Source: Agrobacterium vaccinii
GTDB taxonomy: Bacteria > Pseudomonadota > Alphaproteobacteria > Rhizobiales > Rhizobiaceae
DNA: 64,000 nucleotides
Direction: 5' to 3'
Assembly (NCBI RefSeq): GCF_021310995.1
Contig: NZ_CP054151.1
Span: 661,501-725,500 of the forward strand
Shown: piece after piece, positions 24,920 through 34,452 of the stretch
Layout: each line of letters starts with the position of its first letter
Position numbering within the stretch: the first letter of the stretch is position 1
Position numbers and translations under genes: made by a program
The notes under the pieces: generated by a model
Told to the model about the DNA's origin: nothing
What the model saw: only the letters and a program-made list of their open reading frames with translations
The model's database searches: none

Positions 24920-25429
24920 TTATTCGGTGACTTTCAAGACGAGCGGCGTGTGCCCCGTCGCCTCCAGAAACCGAATGAGGTCATCGCGGCCAATCATGGT
25001 GGTCGCATCGTTGGAAAGCGGGTGGCCGTTGATCAGATCGTGCTTCATCAACTCGCTGTCGAGAACGAAGGTCACATCGTTACCCAGATCATTGATTGCG
25101 CCGAAGACGGTAACGGAGCCGGGAACGACACCCAGATACTCCAGCATCTTTTCAGGCCGACCGAACGAAACGCGACTCGAAGCGTCGATGGTCTTGTGAA
25201 CCGTTTTCAGGTCCACCACCGCATTCTCCTCCACGGTCAGCACGAAGTATCTGTCCTTCTTGTCCTTCACAAAAAGGTTCTTGGTGTGACCACCGGGAAT
25301 GCTGTCACGCAGAGATTCGGACTCGGCAACCGTGAAAACCGGCTCGTGCTGCACCGTCTTATGCTGGATGCCAAGGCTATCCAGCAAAGCGAAAAGGTCC
25401 TGCGCGGTTTTCGGGGTTTGCTCTGTCAT
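24920..25429 (-). CDS. Prolyl-tRNA editing protein, ProXp-ala / PrdX type
   Basis: The 169-aa protein of the YbaK/aminoacyl-tRNA deacylase family contains HEPVFTVAESESLRDSIPGGHTKNLFVKDKK, the PrdX/ProXp-ala substrate block, and FVLDSELMKHDLINGHPLSNDATTMI. It hydrolyses alanine wrongly attached to tRNA-Pro. The third in-frame start (ATG 25429) is chosen because AAGG is 5 nt away; GTG 25435 and ATG 25432 are too close to it. Proteobacteria that carry it usually have a prolyl-tRNA synthetase without its own editing domain. Confidence 0.9.
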   Translation of the reverse strand: MTEQTPKTAQDLFALLDSLGIQHKTVQHEPVFTVAESESLRDSIPGGHTKNLFVKDKKDRYFVLTVEENAVVDLKTVHKTIDASSRVSFGRPEKMLEYLGVVPGSVTVFGAINDLGNDVTFVLDSELMKHDLINGHPLSNDATTMIGRDDLIRFLEATGHTPLVLKVTE

Positions 25430-25686
25430 CATCACCTTCTTATGCCGTCGGATTCGGTTTTCTCTGACACTGTCATTAAGCCCTCAAAACAGCTTTTGCA
25501 ATCACCCAGGGGATTTAGATATTGAAATAATATAATGTTTTCCGTTAGTTGACAGCTTTCTCCAAAATTTCTTACCCTTTTTGTCATTTCCCTGTTGCAT
25601 TTAAAAAGCGGTTGAGCGATATAGCCCTCGTCGCCGCAACGCAGCGACCCGCGGTTCAGCGATCTACCCCGAACCACGGATTTTGA

Positions 25687-25761
25687 GCGGGTGTAGCTCA
25701 GGGGTAGAGCACAACCTTGCCAAGGTTGGGGTCGAGGGTTCAAATCCCTTCGCCCGCTCCA
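25687..25761 (+). tRNA. tRNA-Gly (GCC)
   Basis: The 75-nt gene starts GCGGGTG and ends CGCCCGC-T-CCA with encoded CCA. The anticodon stem-loop CCTTGCCAAGG gives GCC, and the D-arm and T-arm (GGTTCAAATCC) are intact. It stands alone between the Pro-tRNA editing gene and the M20 hydrolase. No inserted element is seen at its 3' side. Confidence 0.97.
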
Positions 25762-25963
25762 ATTTCCTCTAAATGAGTAAATTGAAACTGAAAATCCAGA
25801 TACATGGACTTTTCTCTTTGCACTTCAATCATCCTCTGCCGCCTTGTGAAACGCTTCATAGTCTTGGGCGACGTGATTATATTTCACGTCCATTATTGTT
25901 GTGGAAACACTGAAGCGTGACGACCGCACCAATGGCGCGATCGTGATCACTTGAGTCACATAA

Positions 25964-27127
25964 TTATTCAGCCAGTCGCTGCTCGGCGAGTTTCACCCAG
26001 TAGGAAATGCCGTAGGCCAGGGCTTCATCATTGAAGTCGTAGCTGGGATTGTGCAGGCCCGCACTGTCGCCATTGCCCAGAAAGATAAATGCGCCGGGCC
26101 GCTCGTTCAGCATGTAGGAGAAATCTTCCCCGGCCATGGACGGATCGACGTCGGGATCGACGTTCTTGTCGCCCACAACATCTCGGGCGATGCGGATGGC
26201 ATGTTCGGTTTCATTTCCGTGGTTCACGGTAACAGGGCAGTAGCGCTCATAGATGGCTTCGGCTTCCGCACCATTGGCCTGCGCGATGCCTTCAGCCATC
26301 TGCTTGATCCGCGCTTCGGCCATATCGCGCACGTTTTCATCCAGCGTGCGAACCGTTCCTGCAATCACCGCCTCGTTGGGGATGATATTGTGGCTGGAGC
26401 CCGCCTGAAAACGGGTGACGGAGACCACGACCGAGCGGATGGGGTCTGCGTTGCGCGATGCGATCATCTGGAGGTTGGTGACGATCTGCGCACCGATGGC
26501 AATCGGGTCCACCGTGCGATGCGGCTGCGCGGCGTGGCCGCCCTGCCCTTTCACCACGATAGAGAACTTGTCTGGGGCTGCCATGATGCCGCCTTTGCGG
26601 ATGGCGAAAGAGCCCAACGGAATACCTGGCATATTGTGCATGCCATAGACTTCATCGATCTTGAACCTGTCCATCAGGCCATCCTGCACCATCGCAAGCG
26701 CCCCGGCTCCACCCTCTTCCGCAGGCTGGAAAATCAGCGCGACCGAGCCGGTGAAATTGCGTGTTTCCGCCAGATATTTGGCAGCACCCAGCAACATGGC
26801 CATGTGGCCGTCATGACCACAGGCATGCATCTTGCCATCGACTTTAGATGTCCAAGGCTTGCCGGTTTCCTCGACGATCGGCAGCGCATCCATGTCGGAG
26901 CGCAGACCGATGGTGCGGCCCTTGCCACGCTGGCCGTGAATGATGCCGACGACGCCGGTACGACCGATGCCGGTCACGATTTCGTCGACGCCGAAGGATT
27001 GCAGTTTCTCAGCGACGAATGCAGCAGTGTCGTGCACGTCGTAGAGCAGCTCGGGATTTTCATGGAGATGACGTCGCCACTCGCTGGCCTGCACCTGCAA
27101 TTCCGCGGCTCTGTTCAATACTGGCAT
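25964..27127 (-). CDS. M20-family amidohydrolase (HipO/aminoacylase-like)
   Basis: The 387-aa metallopeptidase-fold enzyme shows RRHLHENPELLYDVHDTA, the metal-binding segments GLRSDMDALPI and HACGHDGHMAMLLGAA, the catalytic QPAEEGGAGA, and the dimerisation/second-site GGHAAQPHRTVDP. It removes an acyl or amide group from an N-acylated amino acid in the cytoplasm; hippurate-type substrates are typical, but the real one is not known. It has no operon partner: tRNA-Gly lies downstream, and the D,D-carboxypeptidase gene is divergent upstream. Confidence 0.9.
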   Translation of the reverse strand: MPVLNRAAELQVQASEWRRHLHENPELLYDVHDTAAFVAEKLQSFGVDEIVTGIGRTGVVGIIHGQRGKGRTIGLRSDMDALPIVEETGKPWTSKVDGKMHACGHDGHMAMLLGAAKYLAETRNFTGSVALIFQPAEEGGAGALAMVQDGLMDRFKIDEVYGMHNMPGIPLGSFAIRKGGIMAAPDKFSIVVKGQGGHAAQPHRTVDPIAIGAQIVTNLQMIASRNADPIRSVVVSVTRFQAGSSHNIIPNEAVIAGTVRTLDENVRDMAEARIKQMAEGIAQANGAEAEAIYERYCPVTVNHGNETEHAIRIARDVVGDKNVDPDVDPSMAGEDFSYMLNERPGAFIFLGNGDSAGLHNPSYDFNDEALAYGISYWVKLAEQRLAE

Positions 27128-27266
27128 TCATTTATTCCTGATATTCCATTCTCGGCATGGCGAAATGCGCTTTCCCCACGGTGGATATTGCGCCGCATAA
27201 TTGACGCAATCAATGTACTTTGCCATTGCTAGGCCATATATTGTGAATATTGCAAATCCCGTAACG

Positions 27267-28409
27267 ATGACGGGAATTCGAGGATCCGCCTTGCAATCTA
27301 CTTCCAGACATGGCCGCGCCGCAGGGCGGCTGGTAAAAACCACTGCTGCAATTCTGGCCGGTGTCCTGACGATGACGTCTGCGGCCTACGCCAACCCAAA
27401 GATGGTGATCGATGTCAGAACCGGCAAGGTGATCTCGCATCAGGAGGCGTTTCGCAAGTGGTATCCTGCCTCGCTGACCAAGCTGATGACGGCCTATCTG
27501 GCATTCAGCGCGATGAAATCCGGTAAGCTCAGCCCACAGACCGAAGTGGTGATGAGCAAGAAGGCCGCCGATCAGCCTGCCAGCAAGATGTATTTCAAGC
27601 CGGGCTCCAAGCTGACGCTGGACAGCGCGCTGAAGCTGTTGCTGATCAAATCCGCAAATGACGTGGCCGTTGCCATTGCCGAGACGGTGGGCGGAACGAC
27701 AGAAAATTTTGTGGCGCAGATGAATGCGCAGGCAGCGCGTCTGGGCATGACGTCCACCCGCTACGTCAATCCCAACGGCCTGCCCGGCAAGGGTCAGTAC
27801 ACGACCGCGCGCGATCTTGCCGTTCTGGCCCTGCTCCTGAAGCGAGAGTTTCCCGAATATGCGGGCTATTTCTCGCTGGAAGGCGTCAGCACCGGCAAGA
27901 AGAACTATGCCAATTACAATATGCTGGTCGGTCGCTTCCAGGGCGCTGATGGCATGAAGACCGGGTTCATCTGCGCCTCCGGCTTCAACCAGGTGTCTTC
28001 GGCCTCGCGCAACGGCCGTCAGGTCATCAGCGTCGTGCTGGGCGCCGATAGCCTCGCTGGTCGCACCGATCAATCCGCAGACCTGCTACAGATGGCTTTG
28101 ACATCCTCGAGCGGACAGGGCGTTTCTCTGGCATCGCTGGCACCTTATGGTGAGACAGCCGATGTCAACGATATCAGCGCCGATATCTGCAACCCGAAGG
28201 CCGCAAAGGTTCGCAGCGAAAGCCGCGACGAAGCAGGCCGCATGATCATCAAATCTCCCTATGTGCAGGAAATGACCCGCCCGCCGGTCTACTCCTATGC
28301 GGGCCTCATTCCGGGCAGCGAGACGGTGGTCGCCAACAGTGCCAGCACGGCGAGCAAGGGCGCAGATGCGGCCAATGTGCCCATCCCCATTCCGCGCCCG
28401 GCCTTCTAA
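27267..28409 (+). CDS. D-alanyl-D-alanine carboxypeptidase (PBP5/6-like)
   Basis: The mature region holds the serine peptidase S11 motifs: S-L-T-K (WYPASLTKLMTAY), S-A-N (KSANDVAVA) and K-T-G (GMKTGFICASGFN). A signal peptide (TTAAILAGVLTMTSAAYA) precedes it, so it trims the terminal D-Ala of peptidoglycan stem peptides in the periplasm. The N-terminus is uncertain: the ATG at 27267 is used here, but TTG 27291, with GAGG 7 nt upstream, would give a tidier signal peptide. No amphipathic membrane anchor is obvious at the C-terminus, which ends in a proline-rich PIPIPRPAF. Confidence 0.9.
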   Translation: MTGIRGSALQSTSRHGRAAGRLVKTTAAILAGVLTMTSAAYANPKMVIDVRTGKVISHQEAFRKWYPASLTKLMTAYLAFSAMKSGKLSPQTEVVMSKKAADQPASKMYFKPGSKLTLDSALKLLLIKSANDVAVAIAETVGGTTENFVAQMNAQAARLGMTSTRYVNPNGLPGKGQYTTARDLAVLALLLKREFPEYAGYFSLEGVSTGKKNYANYNMLVGRFQGADGMKTGFICASGFNQVSSASRNGRQVISVVLGADSLAGRTDQSADLLQMALTSSSGQGVSLASLAPYGETADVNDISADICNPKAAKVRSESRDEAGRMIIKSPYVQEMTRPPVYSYAGLIPGSETVVANSASTASKGADAANVPIPIPRPAF

Positions 28410-28441
28410 GACTGACCGGACGCAACCCGCCTTATCGATTT

Positions 28442-29062
28442 TTAGCTTTGGGGCCGCGTCAGCAGCGCGCCCATGATGAGATCGAGGTGTGACTCGATAA
28501 AGGACGGGAGTTCCAGATCGCGGCGGTCACCGTGGATCAGGGTCTCCACGGCTATTCCGACGATCGGTGCGAAGACGATCCGTGCGCTCGCTCTCGGGCC
28601 TGGAACGAACTCGCCCTGCTTGACGCCTTCGTCGAGCAACTCCTGCAAACGCCCGATAATCGGCTCTATCAGTTCTTCCGTATGCGTATCGATAACATGT
28701 GGAAAGCGCGTTCCCTCAGAGATGACGAAGCGCAGCATTTGCCGCAACCGTCGTTCTGTTAGCAGCCGATCATAAAGCTGGAGTATGAAGTTCTTCAGCC
28801 GCTCCTCGCTGTTGCCGCTCAACTCTCCCAAATCAGTGAGAAAGGTTTCGAGCGGCGAGGCGATATGGCGTATCATTTCCGCAAAAAGTTCTTCCTTGGT
28901 GGGAAAGTAGACATAGACGGTGCCTTTAGTGACCCCGACGCGTTCTGCGATGTCTTCCACGCGTGCCGCCGTGAACCCGTGGTCCACGAACTCTTCAAAT
29001 GCTGCTTCCAGAATTTGCGTGGGCCGAAGTGCCTTCTGTTCGGCGCGTGTCAGCCGTTTCAT
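28442..29062 (-). CDS. TetR/AcrR-family repressor of the adjacent RND pump
   Basis: From the ATG at 29062 (AAGGA upstream) the protein has 206 aa. The N-terminal helix-turn-helix is clear: ILEAAFEEFVDHGFTAARVEDIAERVGVTKGTVYVYFPTKEELFAEM. The C-terminal half is a TetR ligand-binding domain. It is divergent from the two-adaptor RND operon, and the dyad TTGACT-N8-AGTCAA (29114-29133) lies between them. By analogy with AcrR-type circuits it represses the pump until a substrate binds, which is inference. Confidence 0.9.
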   Translation of the reverse strand: MKRLTRAEQKALRPTQILEAAFEEFVDHGFTAARVEDIAERVGVTKGTVYVYFPTKEELFAEMIRHIASPLETFLTDLGELSGNSEERLKNFILQLYDRLLTERRLRQMLRFVISEGTRFPHVIDTHTEELIEPIIGRLQELLDEGVKQGEFVPGPRASARIVFAPIVGIAVETLIHGDRRDLELPSFIESHLDLIMGALLTRPQS

Positions 29063-29113
29063 AGTGATCCTTAACCATCTGCGCCCGATCAATTCGAGGA
29101 CACAATAATTTCA

Positions 29114-29133
29114 TTGACTGTCCGGTAAGTCAA
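29114..29133. promoter_or_regulatory. Predicted TetR operator at the RND pump promoter
   Basis: TTGACT (29114-29119) and AGTCAA (29128-29133) form a perfect 6-bp dyad with an 8-nt spacer, midway between the divergent TetR and RND genes. Its left arm can also serve as a rightward -35 element, so binding would block the pump promoter. Confidence 0.6.
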
Positions 29134-29170
29134 ATGTATCACGTCTTCATCACGGTTCAAGAGGCAATAT

Positions 29171-30244
29171 ATGAGACGGTATGCAACAATCGCCTTTTTC
29201 GCGGCAGCACTGCCCGGGCTGGCCGCCTGTTCGCCCGAAAAACAGGCGCAGGAAAAAGCGCCCCGGCATGTCGAGGTGGTGCAGGTCAAATCAGTGGATG
29301 TGTCAGACGCAGTCTCGACCACAGGCGAAATCAGCGCGCGCGTTCAATCCGACCTCTCGTTCCGTGTCAGCGGTCAAATCGTGGAGCGACTTGTGGATGT
29401 GGGCGACCATGTGACCACGGGCCAGGTTCTGGCACGAATAGACCCGCAGGAACAGAAGGCCGATCTTCAAGTCGCATTGGCCACGCTGCAATCGGCACAG
29501 GCCCAGCAGACGCAAGCGCAGCAGGCATTCGACCGGCAACAGAGCCTTTTCAATACTGGTGTAACGACGCGCGCCGCTCTGGACCAGGCGCAGGAAACCC
29601 TGCTGACGGGTCAAGGCACCGTGCAGTCCTCGCAAGCGCAGGTCGATACCGCACGCGACGCGCTGGAGCAGACCGAGTTGAAGGCCGATGCCGATGGTAT
29701 CATCACTGCACGCAGCGCTGAAGTCGGCCAAGTCGCGCAGGCAGCGCAACTGGTGTTCACGCTGGCCCATGATGGTCCGCGTGACGCTGTGATCAATGCC
29801 GATGAAACGACCCTTCTGGGCGGTGAAATCGAGAACGATGTCGTCGTCAGAATGCTGTCGGGCGGCGCGCCGATCAAGGCGACATTACGGGAATTGTCCC
29901 CTGCTCTCGATACCACCACCGCCACGATCCGTGTCAAGCTGGCGCTGGATGCGACAGCCAATGTGCGGCTCGGCAGCCCGATTGTCGCCACCGCGCATTA
30001 CAAACCGGTCAAAACCATGCAGCTCCCATGGTCGGCCATTGCATCCGATTCCGGTCAGCCTTCGGTGTGGGTCGTCGATCCCAAAACCAAAGTTGTATCG
30101 CTGCGCAAAATCGAAGTCGCTAAATATGCAAATGGGCATTTTTCGGTGAAATCAGGCCTTTCCGAGGGCGAAACGGTCGTCGTCAATGGCACCAAATTTC
30201 TAGCCATCGGCGAGACCGTGGCCTATGAAGGAGCCGCTCAATGA
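29171..30244 (+). CDS. RND efflux periplasmic adaptor, lipoprotein (first of two)
   Basis: The 357-aa membrane fusion protein has a lipoprotein signal with lipobox GLAAC20. A barrel-sandwich domain contains SFRVSGQIVERLVDVGDHVTTGQVLARIDPQ, a coiled-coil hairpin rich in Gln and Ala (about 100-165) follows, and a beta-barrel domain ends the protein. It links the inner-membrane pump to an outer-membrane channel. The stop overlaps the start of the second adaptor by 4 bp. The operon has no outer-membrane factor gene, so a TolC-like channel from elsewhere is needed. Confidence 0.92.
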   Translation: MRRYATIAFFAAALPGLAACSPEKQAQEKAPRHVEVVQVKSVDVSDAVSTTGEISARVQSDLSFRVSGQIVERLVDVGDHVTTGQVLARIDPQEQKADLQVALATLQSAQAQQTQAQQAFDRQQSLFNTGVTTRAALDQAQETLLTGQGTVQSSQAQVDTARDALEQTELKADADGIITARSAEVGQVAQAAQLVFTLAHDGPRDAVINADETTLLGGEIENDVVVRMLSGGAPIKATLRELSPALDTTTATIRVKLALDATANVRLGSPIVATAHYKPVKTMQLPWSAIASDSGQPSVWVVDPKTKVVSLRKIEVAKYANGHFSVKSGLSEGETVVVNGTKFLAIGETVAYEGAAQ

Positions 30245-31323
30245 GAATTTCCGTGACCTTCGTGACGCTTGCGCTTGCCTCCACCTTTCTCGCATCGTGC
30301 CAAAAGGAAGAGGAAGCGCCTGAAAAGCCTCGCCCCGTCCTCTCCATCGTCGTGCAGCCAGCCCCCGCTGCAACATTGACGCTGCCCGGGACTGTCAACG
30401 CGCGCATTGAAACCCAATTCGGTTTTCGCGTTCTCGGTCGTATCGTCGCGCGCAATGTGCAGGTCGGCGATATCGTGAAAAAGGGCGATGTGTTGGCTGC
30501 AATCGATCCCCTCTCTTTGGAACTGGCCGTCAGAAGCGCGCAGTCGGACCTGTCCAACGCACAGGCCCAGCTTGCAAACGCACAGACAAACGAGCAACGC
30601 CAGCAGACATTGTTCGAGCGGCAATCCGCCGCCAAGGCAACGTTCGAGAGCGCGCAACAGGAGCGCGTGACCGCCGAGGCGAACATGAATAAGGCGCAGG
30701 CCAATCTGGACAAAGCCAATGAGCAGCTGAGCTATTCACGCCTGCTGACGGAGTTCGACGGTGTCGTGACCAGCACATCCGCCGAGGTCGGGCAGGTCGT
30801 TTCGGCTGGCCAGAGCGTCGTCACCGTTGCCCGCCCGGAAGAGCGTGACGCTGTGATCGACGTGCCGGAAGCGGCGGGCTCACTTTTGAAACCCGGCACC
30901 GCCTTCGACGTCGCCTTGCAACTTGACCCCACCTATCATGCACAGGGTATGGTGCGCGAAGTTGCCCCCGAAGCGGACGATGCGACCCGCACACTGCGCA
31001 CGAAGCTGGCCCTGGTAAATCCGCCCGACGCACTACGCCTCGGTGCCGTGATCACTGCCACTGCCACCGCGGACGCTCACCCCGTGATCCGTCTGCCATC
31101 ATCCGCCATCAAGCGCGAGGGTGACAAGACATCTGTCTGGATCGTGGACGAAAAGGCCGGCAAGGTTTCGGCGCGTGACGTGAAACCCGAGGCGGGCTCC
31201 GTGCCCGGCGGCACGATCGTCATATCCACGGGCCTCAATCCCGGTGACCGTGTCGTTGTGGCTGGCGTGCACCAACTTCAGGACGGCCAGGCCGTACGTA
31301 TCGAGCAGGAGAATGCCCAGTGA
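30241..31323 (+). CDS. RND efflux periplasmic adaptor, lipoprotein (second of two)
   Basis: The 360-aa second adaptor also carries a lipobox (FLASC20). It contains FGFRVLGRIVARNVQVGDIVKKGDVLAAIDP, a coiled coil of about 70 residues (95-160) and LLTEFDGVVTSTSAEVGQVVSAGQ. It overlaps both neighbours by 4 bp (ATGA and GTGA), so the three proteins are made in fixed ratio. Two unlike adaptors with one pump is the TriABC arrangement of Pseudomonas aeruginosa, where both adaptors are needed. Confidence 0.92.
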   Translation: MRISVTFVTLALASTFLASCQKEEEAPEKPRPVLSIVVQPAPAATLTLPGTVNARIETQFGFRVLGRIVARNVQVGDIVKKGDVLAAIDPLSLELAVRSAQSDLSNAQAQLANAQTNEQRQQTLFERQSAAKATFESAQQERVTAEANMNKAQANLDKANEQLSYSRLLTEFDGVVTSTSAEVGQVVSAGQSVVTVARPEERDAVIDVPEAAGSLLKPGTAFDVALQLDPTYHAQGMVREVAPEADDATRTLRTKLALVNPPDALRLGAVITATATADAHPVIRLPSSAIKREGDKTSVWIVDEKAGKVSARDVKPEAGSVPGGTIVISTGLNPGDRVVVAGVHQLQDGQAVRIEQENAQ

Positions 31324-34300
31324 AATCGTTCAATCTCTCCGACTGGGCGCTCGATCACCGTTCGCTCGTCTGGTACTTCATGATCATCTTCATCATCGCG
31401 GGCACGTTCTCCTACATTAATCTCGGCCGTGAAGAAGATCCCGCATTCACGATCAAGACTATGATCATCAATGCGCAATGGCCCGGCGCGTCTGCCGAAG
31501 AGGTGACGAAACAGGTCACTGACCGCATCGAGAAGAAGCTTCAGGAGCTTGACGCGCTGGACTACACTCGCAGCGAAACGCGCGCGGGCCAAACCACCAT
31601 CTACGTGGAGCTTCTGCCCACGACCAAAGCCAAGGACGTGAACACGAACTGGATTCGCGTCCGCAACATGGTCAACGACATCAAGGGAGACCTTCCCAGC
31701 GGTGTCGTCGGGCCGTTCTTCAACGACACATTCGGCGATGTCTATGGCAATATTTACGCCTTCACCTCCGACGGCCTGTCCCAGCGGCAATTGCGCGACC
31801 TTGTCGAAAGCGCGCGTGAAAAGCTGCTGACGGTGCCGAATGCCGGCAAGATCGATGTGGTCGGCGCGCAGGACGAAGTCATCTACCTCGAATTCTCCAC
31901 CCGCAAGATCGCCGCAATGGGCATCGACCGTCAGGCCATCATTGACACCCTGCAGGCGCAGAATGCCGTGACGCAGTCCGGTTTCGTGGAAGCAGGGCCG
32001 GAAAGCGTTGCGCTGCGCGTCGGCGGGGCGTTTCTTTCGGAAGAAAGCCTGAAGTCCATCAATCTGCGGGTCAATGACCGTTATTTTCCGCTGACGGATA
32101 TTGCCACCATCAAGCGCGGCTATGCCGATCCCGCATCATCGCTGTTCCGTTTCAAGGGGCAGCCCGCAATCGGTCTGTCCATCGGCATGACACCGGGCGC
32201 CAACCTGTTGACCTTCGGTGAGAATCTTGACGCAGAAATGAAGCGCGTGGTGGCCGATCTTCCCATCGGTGTCACCGTCGATCGCGTTTCAGACCAGCCC
32301 GCCGTGGTGGAAGAAGCCGTATCAGGCTTCACGACTGCACTGTTCGAAGCCATCGTCATCGTTCTGGCCATCAGCTTCATCAGTCTGGGCGTTCGTGCAG
32401 GCCTCGTGGTCGCCATTTCCATCCCGCTTGTGCTGGCCATCACCTTCGTCTTCATGGAATATTCCGGCATCTCGCTTCAGCGTATTTCGCTTGGCGCGCT
32501 CATCATCGCGCTCGGCCTTCTGGTGGACGACGCCATGATTGCGGTGGAAATGATGGTGTCAAGGCTGGAAGCGGGCGACGACCTGCGAAAGGCCGCGACC
32601 TATGTCTACACATCGACTGCCTTTCCGATGTTGACGGGGACGCTCGTTACCGTGGCAGGTTTCATACCGATCGGTCTCAACAGCAGTGCGGCGGGTGAGT
32701 TTACCTTCACGCTGTTCGTCGTCATTGCCGTCTCGCTGGTCGTTTCGTGGATCGTTGCCGTGGTGTTCACGCCGCTGCTCGGCGTGGTCATTCTGCCCAA
32801 GACGATGAAGCAGCATCATGGTGAGAAGGGCCGGTTTGCCAGCGGTTTTGCGTGGTTGCTGCTTCTTGCCATGCGTTGGCGTTGGGTTACCATCGCCTCG
32901 ACGATCATCATATTCGGCCTGTCGATCGGTGGTCTTGGACTGGTCCAGCAACAATTCTTCCCGGCATCCGACCGCGTCGAACTGATTGTCGACTGGAGCC
33001 TGCCGCAGAACAGCACGATTGCTGAGACCAACAAGCAGATGGCCGAATTCGAAAAGGACAAGCTGGTTGGCAACGCCGATATCGACCATTGGTCGACCTA
33101 TGTCGGTGAGGGCGCGCCCCGCTTCATTCTGTCCTACGACGTCCAGAGCCCGGCACCATGGTTTGGGCAGATGGTGATCGTTGCCAAGGACCTTGAGGCA
33201 CGAAACAGGCTGCGCGATGACCTTCAAGGTTACCTCGTCAAGACTTACCCTGGCACGGACGCCTTTGTGAAGCTGCTCGATATCGGGCCACCCGTCGGCA
33301 AACCCGTTCAGTACCGCATCAGCGGACCCGATGTGCAGGAGGTGCGAAAGCTCGCGCAGCAGTTCGGAACCATCATCAACGGCAATCCGCTGCTTTCCAA
33401 CATGACCTATGACTGGAACGAGCCGTCCCGCGTCGTAAAGGTGGATGTGCTTCAGGATAAGGCACGGCAGCTTGGCGTTTCCTCGCAGGATATCGCCACG
33501 GCTCTGAACGATATCGTGGAAGGGACCACGGTCACGCAAGTTCGCGACGACATCTATCTGATCGATGTCGTCGGTCGTGCCGAAGACATCGAGCGGGGTT
33601 CGATAGACACGCTTCGCAACCTCCAGCTTGCGGCGGCAAACGGAAAATCCGTTCCACTATCGGCTGTTGCCAAGTTCAGATACGAGCTGGAACAACCGTT
33701 GATCGGTCGCCGTGACCGCATGCCGACGATCATCGTGAAAGCGGCTGTCGTCGGACCAACCCAGCCAGCAACGATCGTCGAGGAACTGAAGCCGCAGGTC
33801 GAGAAGTTCAATGCTTCGGTACCCCCCGGCTACAAGGTGGTCATCGGCGGTTCGGTGGAATCGAGTGCCGAAGCGCAAGGCCCGATCGCTGCCGTGGCGC
33901 CTATGATGCTGCTCGCCATGGCAACGATCCTGATGTTCCAGTTGCAAAGCTTCAGCCGCCTGTTCCTGGTCTTTGCGGTTGCGCCACTGGCCCTCATCGG
34001 TGTCGTTGCAGCACTGCTGCTCAGCAATGCACCCATGGGTTTCGTCGCCATTCTGGGTGTGCTGGCGTTGATCGGCATTCTGATCAGAAACTCTGTGATC
34101 CTCGTGGTCCAGATCGAGCATCTGAGAGAGGAAGGTGTCAGCGCATGGCGCGCGGTTATCGAAGCGACCGAGCATCGCATGCGACCCATCATGCTGACAG
34201 CCGCCGCCGCAACGCTTGCGCTCATTCCCATCTCACGTGAAGTGTTCTGGGGACCCATGGCCTATGCCATGATGGGTGGCATCGTGGTCGGCACGATCTT

Positions 34301-34394
34301 GACGTTGCTGTTCCTTCCAGCGCTCTACGTCGCATGGTTCCGAATTCCGCGTGAAGACGATACAAAGCCTGCGCAGGAACCGGCAACGGTTTGA
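31320..34394 (+). CDS. RND efflux pump permease (TriC-like)
   Basis: The 1024-aa HAE1-type transporter has twelve expected membrane helices and two large periplasmic loops. The proton-relay aspartates D403-D404 lie in LGLLVDDAMIAVEMM. At the position of the essential AcrB Lys940 the helix reads GILIRNSVIL, with R923. I recall the same Arg in TriC-type pumps. It exports drugs or toxic compounds using the proton gradient. The start GTG overlaps the second adaptor gene. A stem-loop at 34401-34421 ends the operon. Confidence 0.93.
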   Translation: MKSFNLSDWALDHRSLVWYFMIIFIIAGTFSYINLGREEDPAFTIKTMIINAQWPGASAEEVTKQVTDRIEKKLQELDALDYTRSETRAGQTTIYVELLPTTKAKDVNTNWIRVRNMVNDIKGDLPSGVVGPFFNDTFGDVYGNIYAFTSDGLSQRQLRDLVESAREKLLTVPNAGKIDVVGAQDEVIYLEFSTRKIAAMGIDRQAIIDTLQAQNAVTQSGFVEAGPESVALRVGGAFLSEESLKSINLRVNDRYFPLTDIATIKRGYADPASSLFRFKGQPAIGLSIGMTPGANLLTFGENLDAEMKRVVADLPIGVTVDRVSDQPAVVEEAVSGFTTALFEAIVIVLAISFISLGVRAGLVVAISIPLVLAITFVFMEYSGISLQRISLGALIIALGLLVDDAMIAVEMMVSRLEAGDDLRKAATYVYTSTAFPMLTGTLVTVAGFIPIGLNSSAAGEFTFTLFVVIAVSLVVSWIVAVVFTPLLGVVILPKTMKQHHGEKGRFASGFAWLLLLAMRWRWVTIASTIIIFGLSIGGLGLVQQQFFPASDRVELIVDWSLPQNSTIAETNKQMAEFEKDKLVGNADIDHWSTYVGEGAPRFILSYDVQSPAPWFGQMVIVAKDLEARNRLRDDLQGYLVKTYPGTDAFVKLLDIGPPVGKPVQYRISGPDVQEVRKLAQQFGTIINGNPLLSNMTYDWNEPSRVVKVDVLQDKARQLGVSSQDIATALNDIVEGTTVTQVRDDIYLIDVVGRAEDIERGSIDTLRNLQLAAANGKSVPLSAVAKFRYELEQPLIGRRDRMPTIIVKAAVVGPTQPATIVEELKPQVEKFNASVPPGYKVVIGGSVESSAEAQGPIAAVAPMMLLAMATILMFQLQSFSRLFLVFAVAPLALIGVVAALLLSNAPMGFVAILGVLALIGILIRNSVILVVQIEHLREEGVSAWRAVIEATEHRMRPIMLTAAAATLALIPISREVFWGPMAYAMMGGIVVGTILTLLFLPALYVAWFRIPREDDTKPAQEPATV

Positions 34395-34400
34395 TATTGG

Positions 34401-34421
34401 GAGGGCGTCGCGAACGCCCTC
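34401..34421 (+). terminator. Terminator-like hairpin after the RND operon
   Basis: GAGGGCGT and ACGCCCTC form a perfect 8-bp stem with a 5-nt loop, 6 bp after the pump stop codon. The T-run is weak (CTCCACTTTC). It separates the pump operon from the hydrolase gene and supports the GTG start at 34453 for the latter. Confidence 0.55.
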
Positions 34422-34452
34422 TCCACTTTCACCCATAGAGCAGAGCAACACC

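Noticed and set aside
24179..25525. Open frame of 448 codons on the plus strand
   Set aside because: It runs antisense across the YbbN-like and Pro-tRNA editing genes and the gap between them. It has no ribosome site and no coherent domain.
25649..25679. Hairpin CCGCGGTTC / GAACCACGG before tRNA-Gly
   Set aside because: One mismatch and a 13-nt loop, no T-run, and no gene end next to it. Probably chance or part of the tRNA leader.
26051..27232. Open frame of 393 codons on the plus strand
   Set aside because: Antisense to the M20 amidohydrolase, whose metal-binding motifs are intact. His-rich translation reflects the opposite strand of Met/Val/Asp codons.
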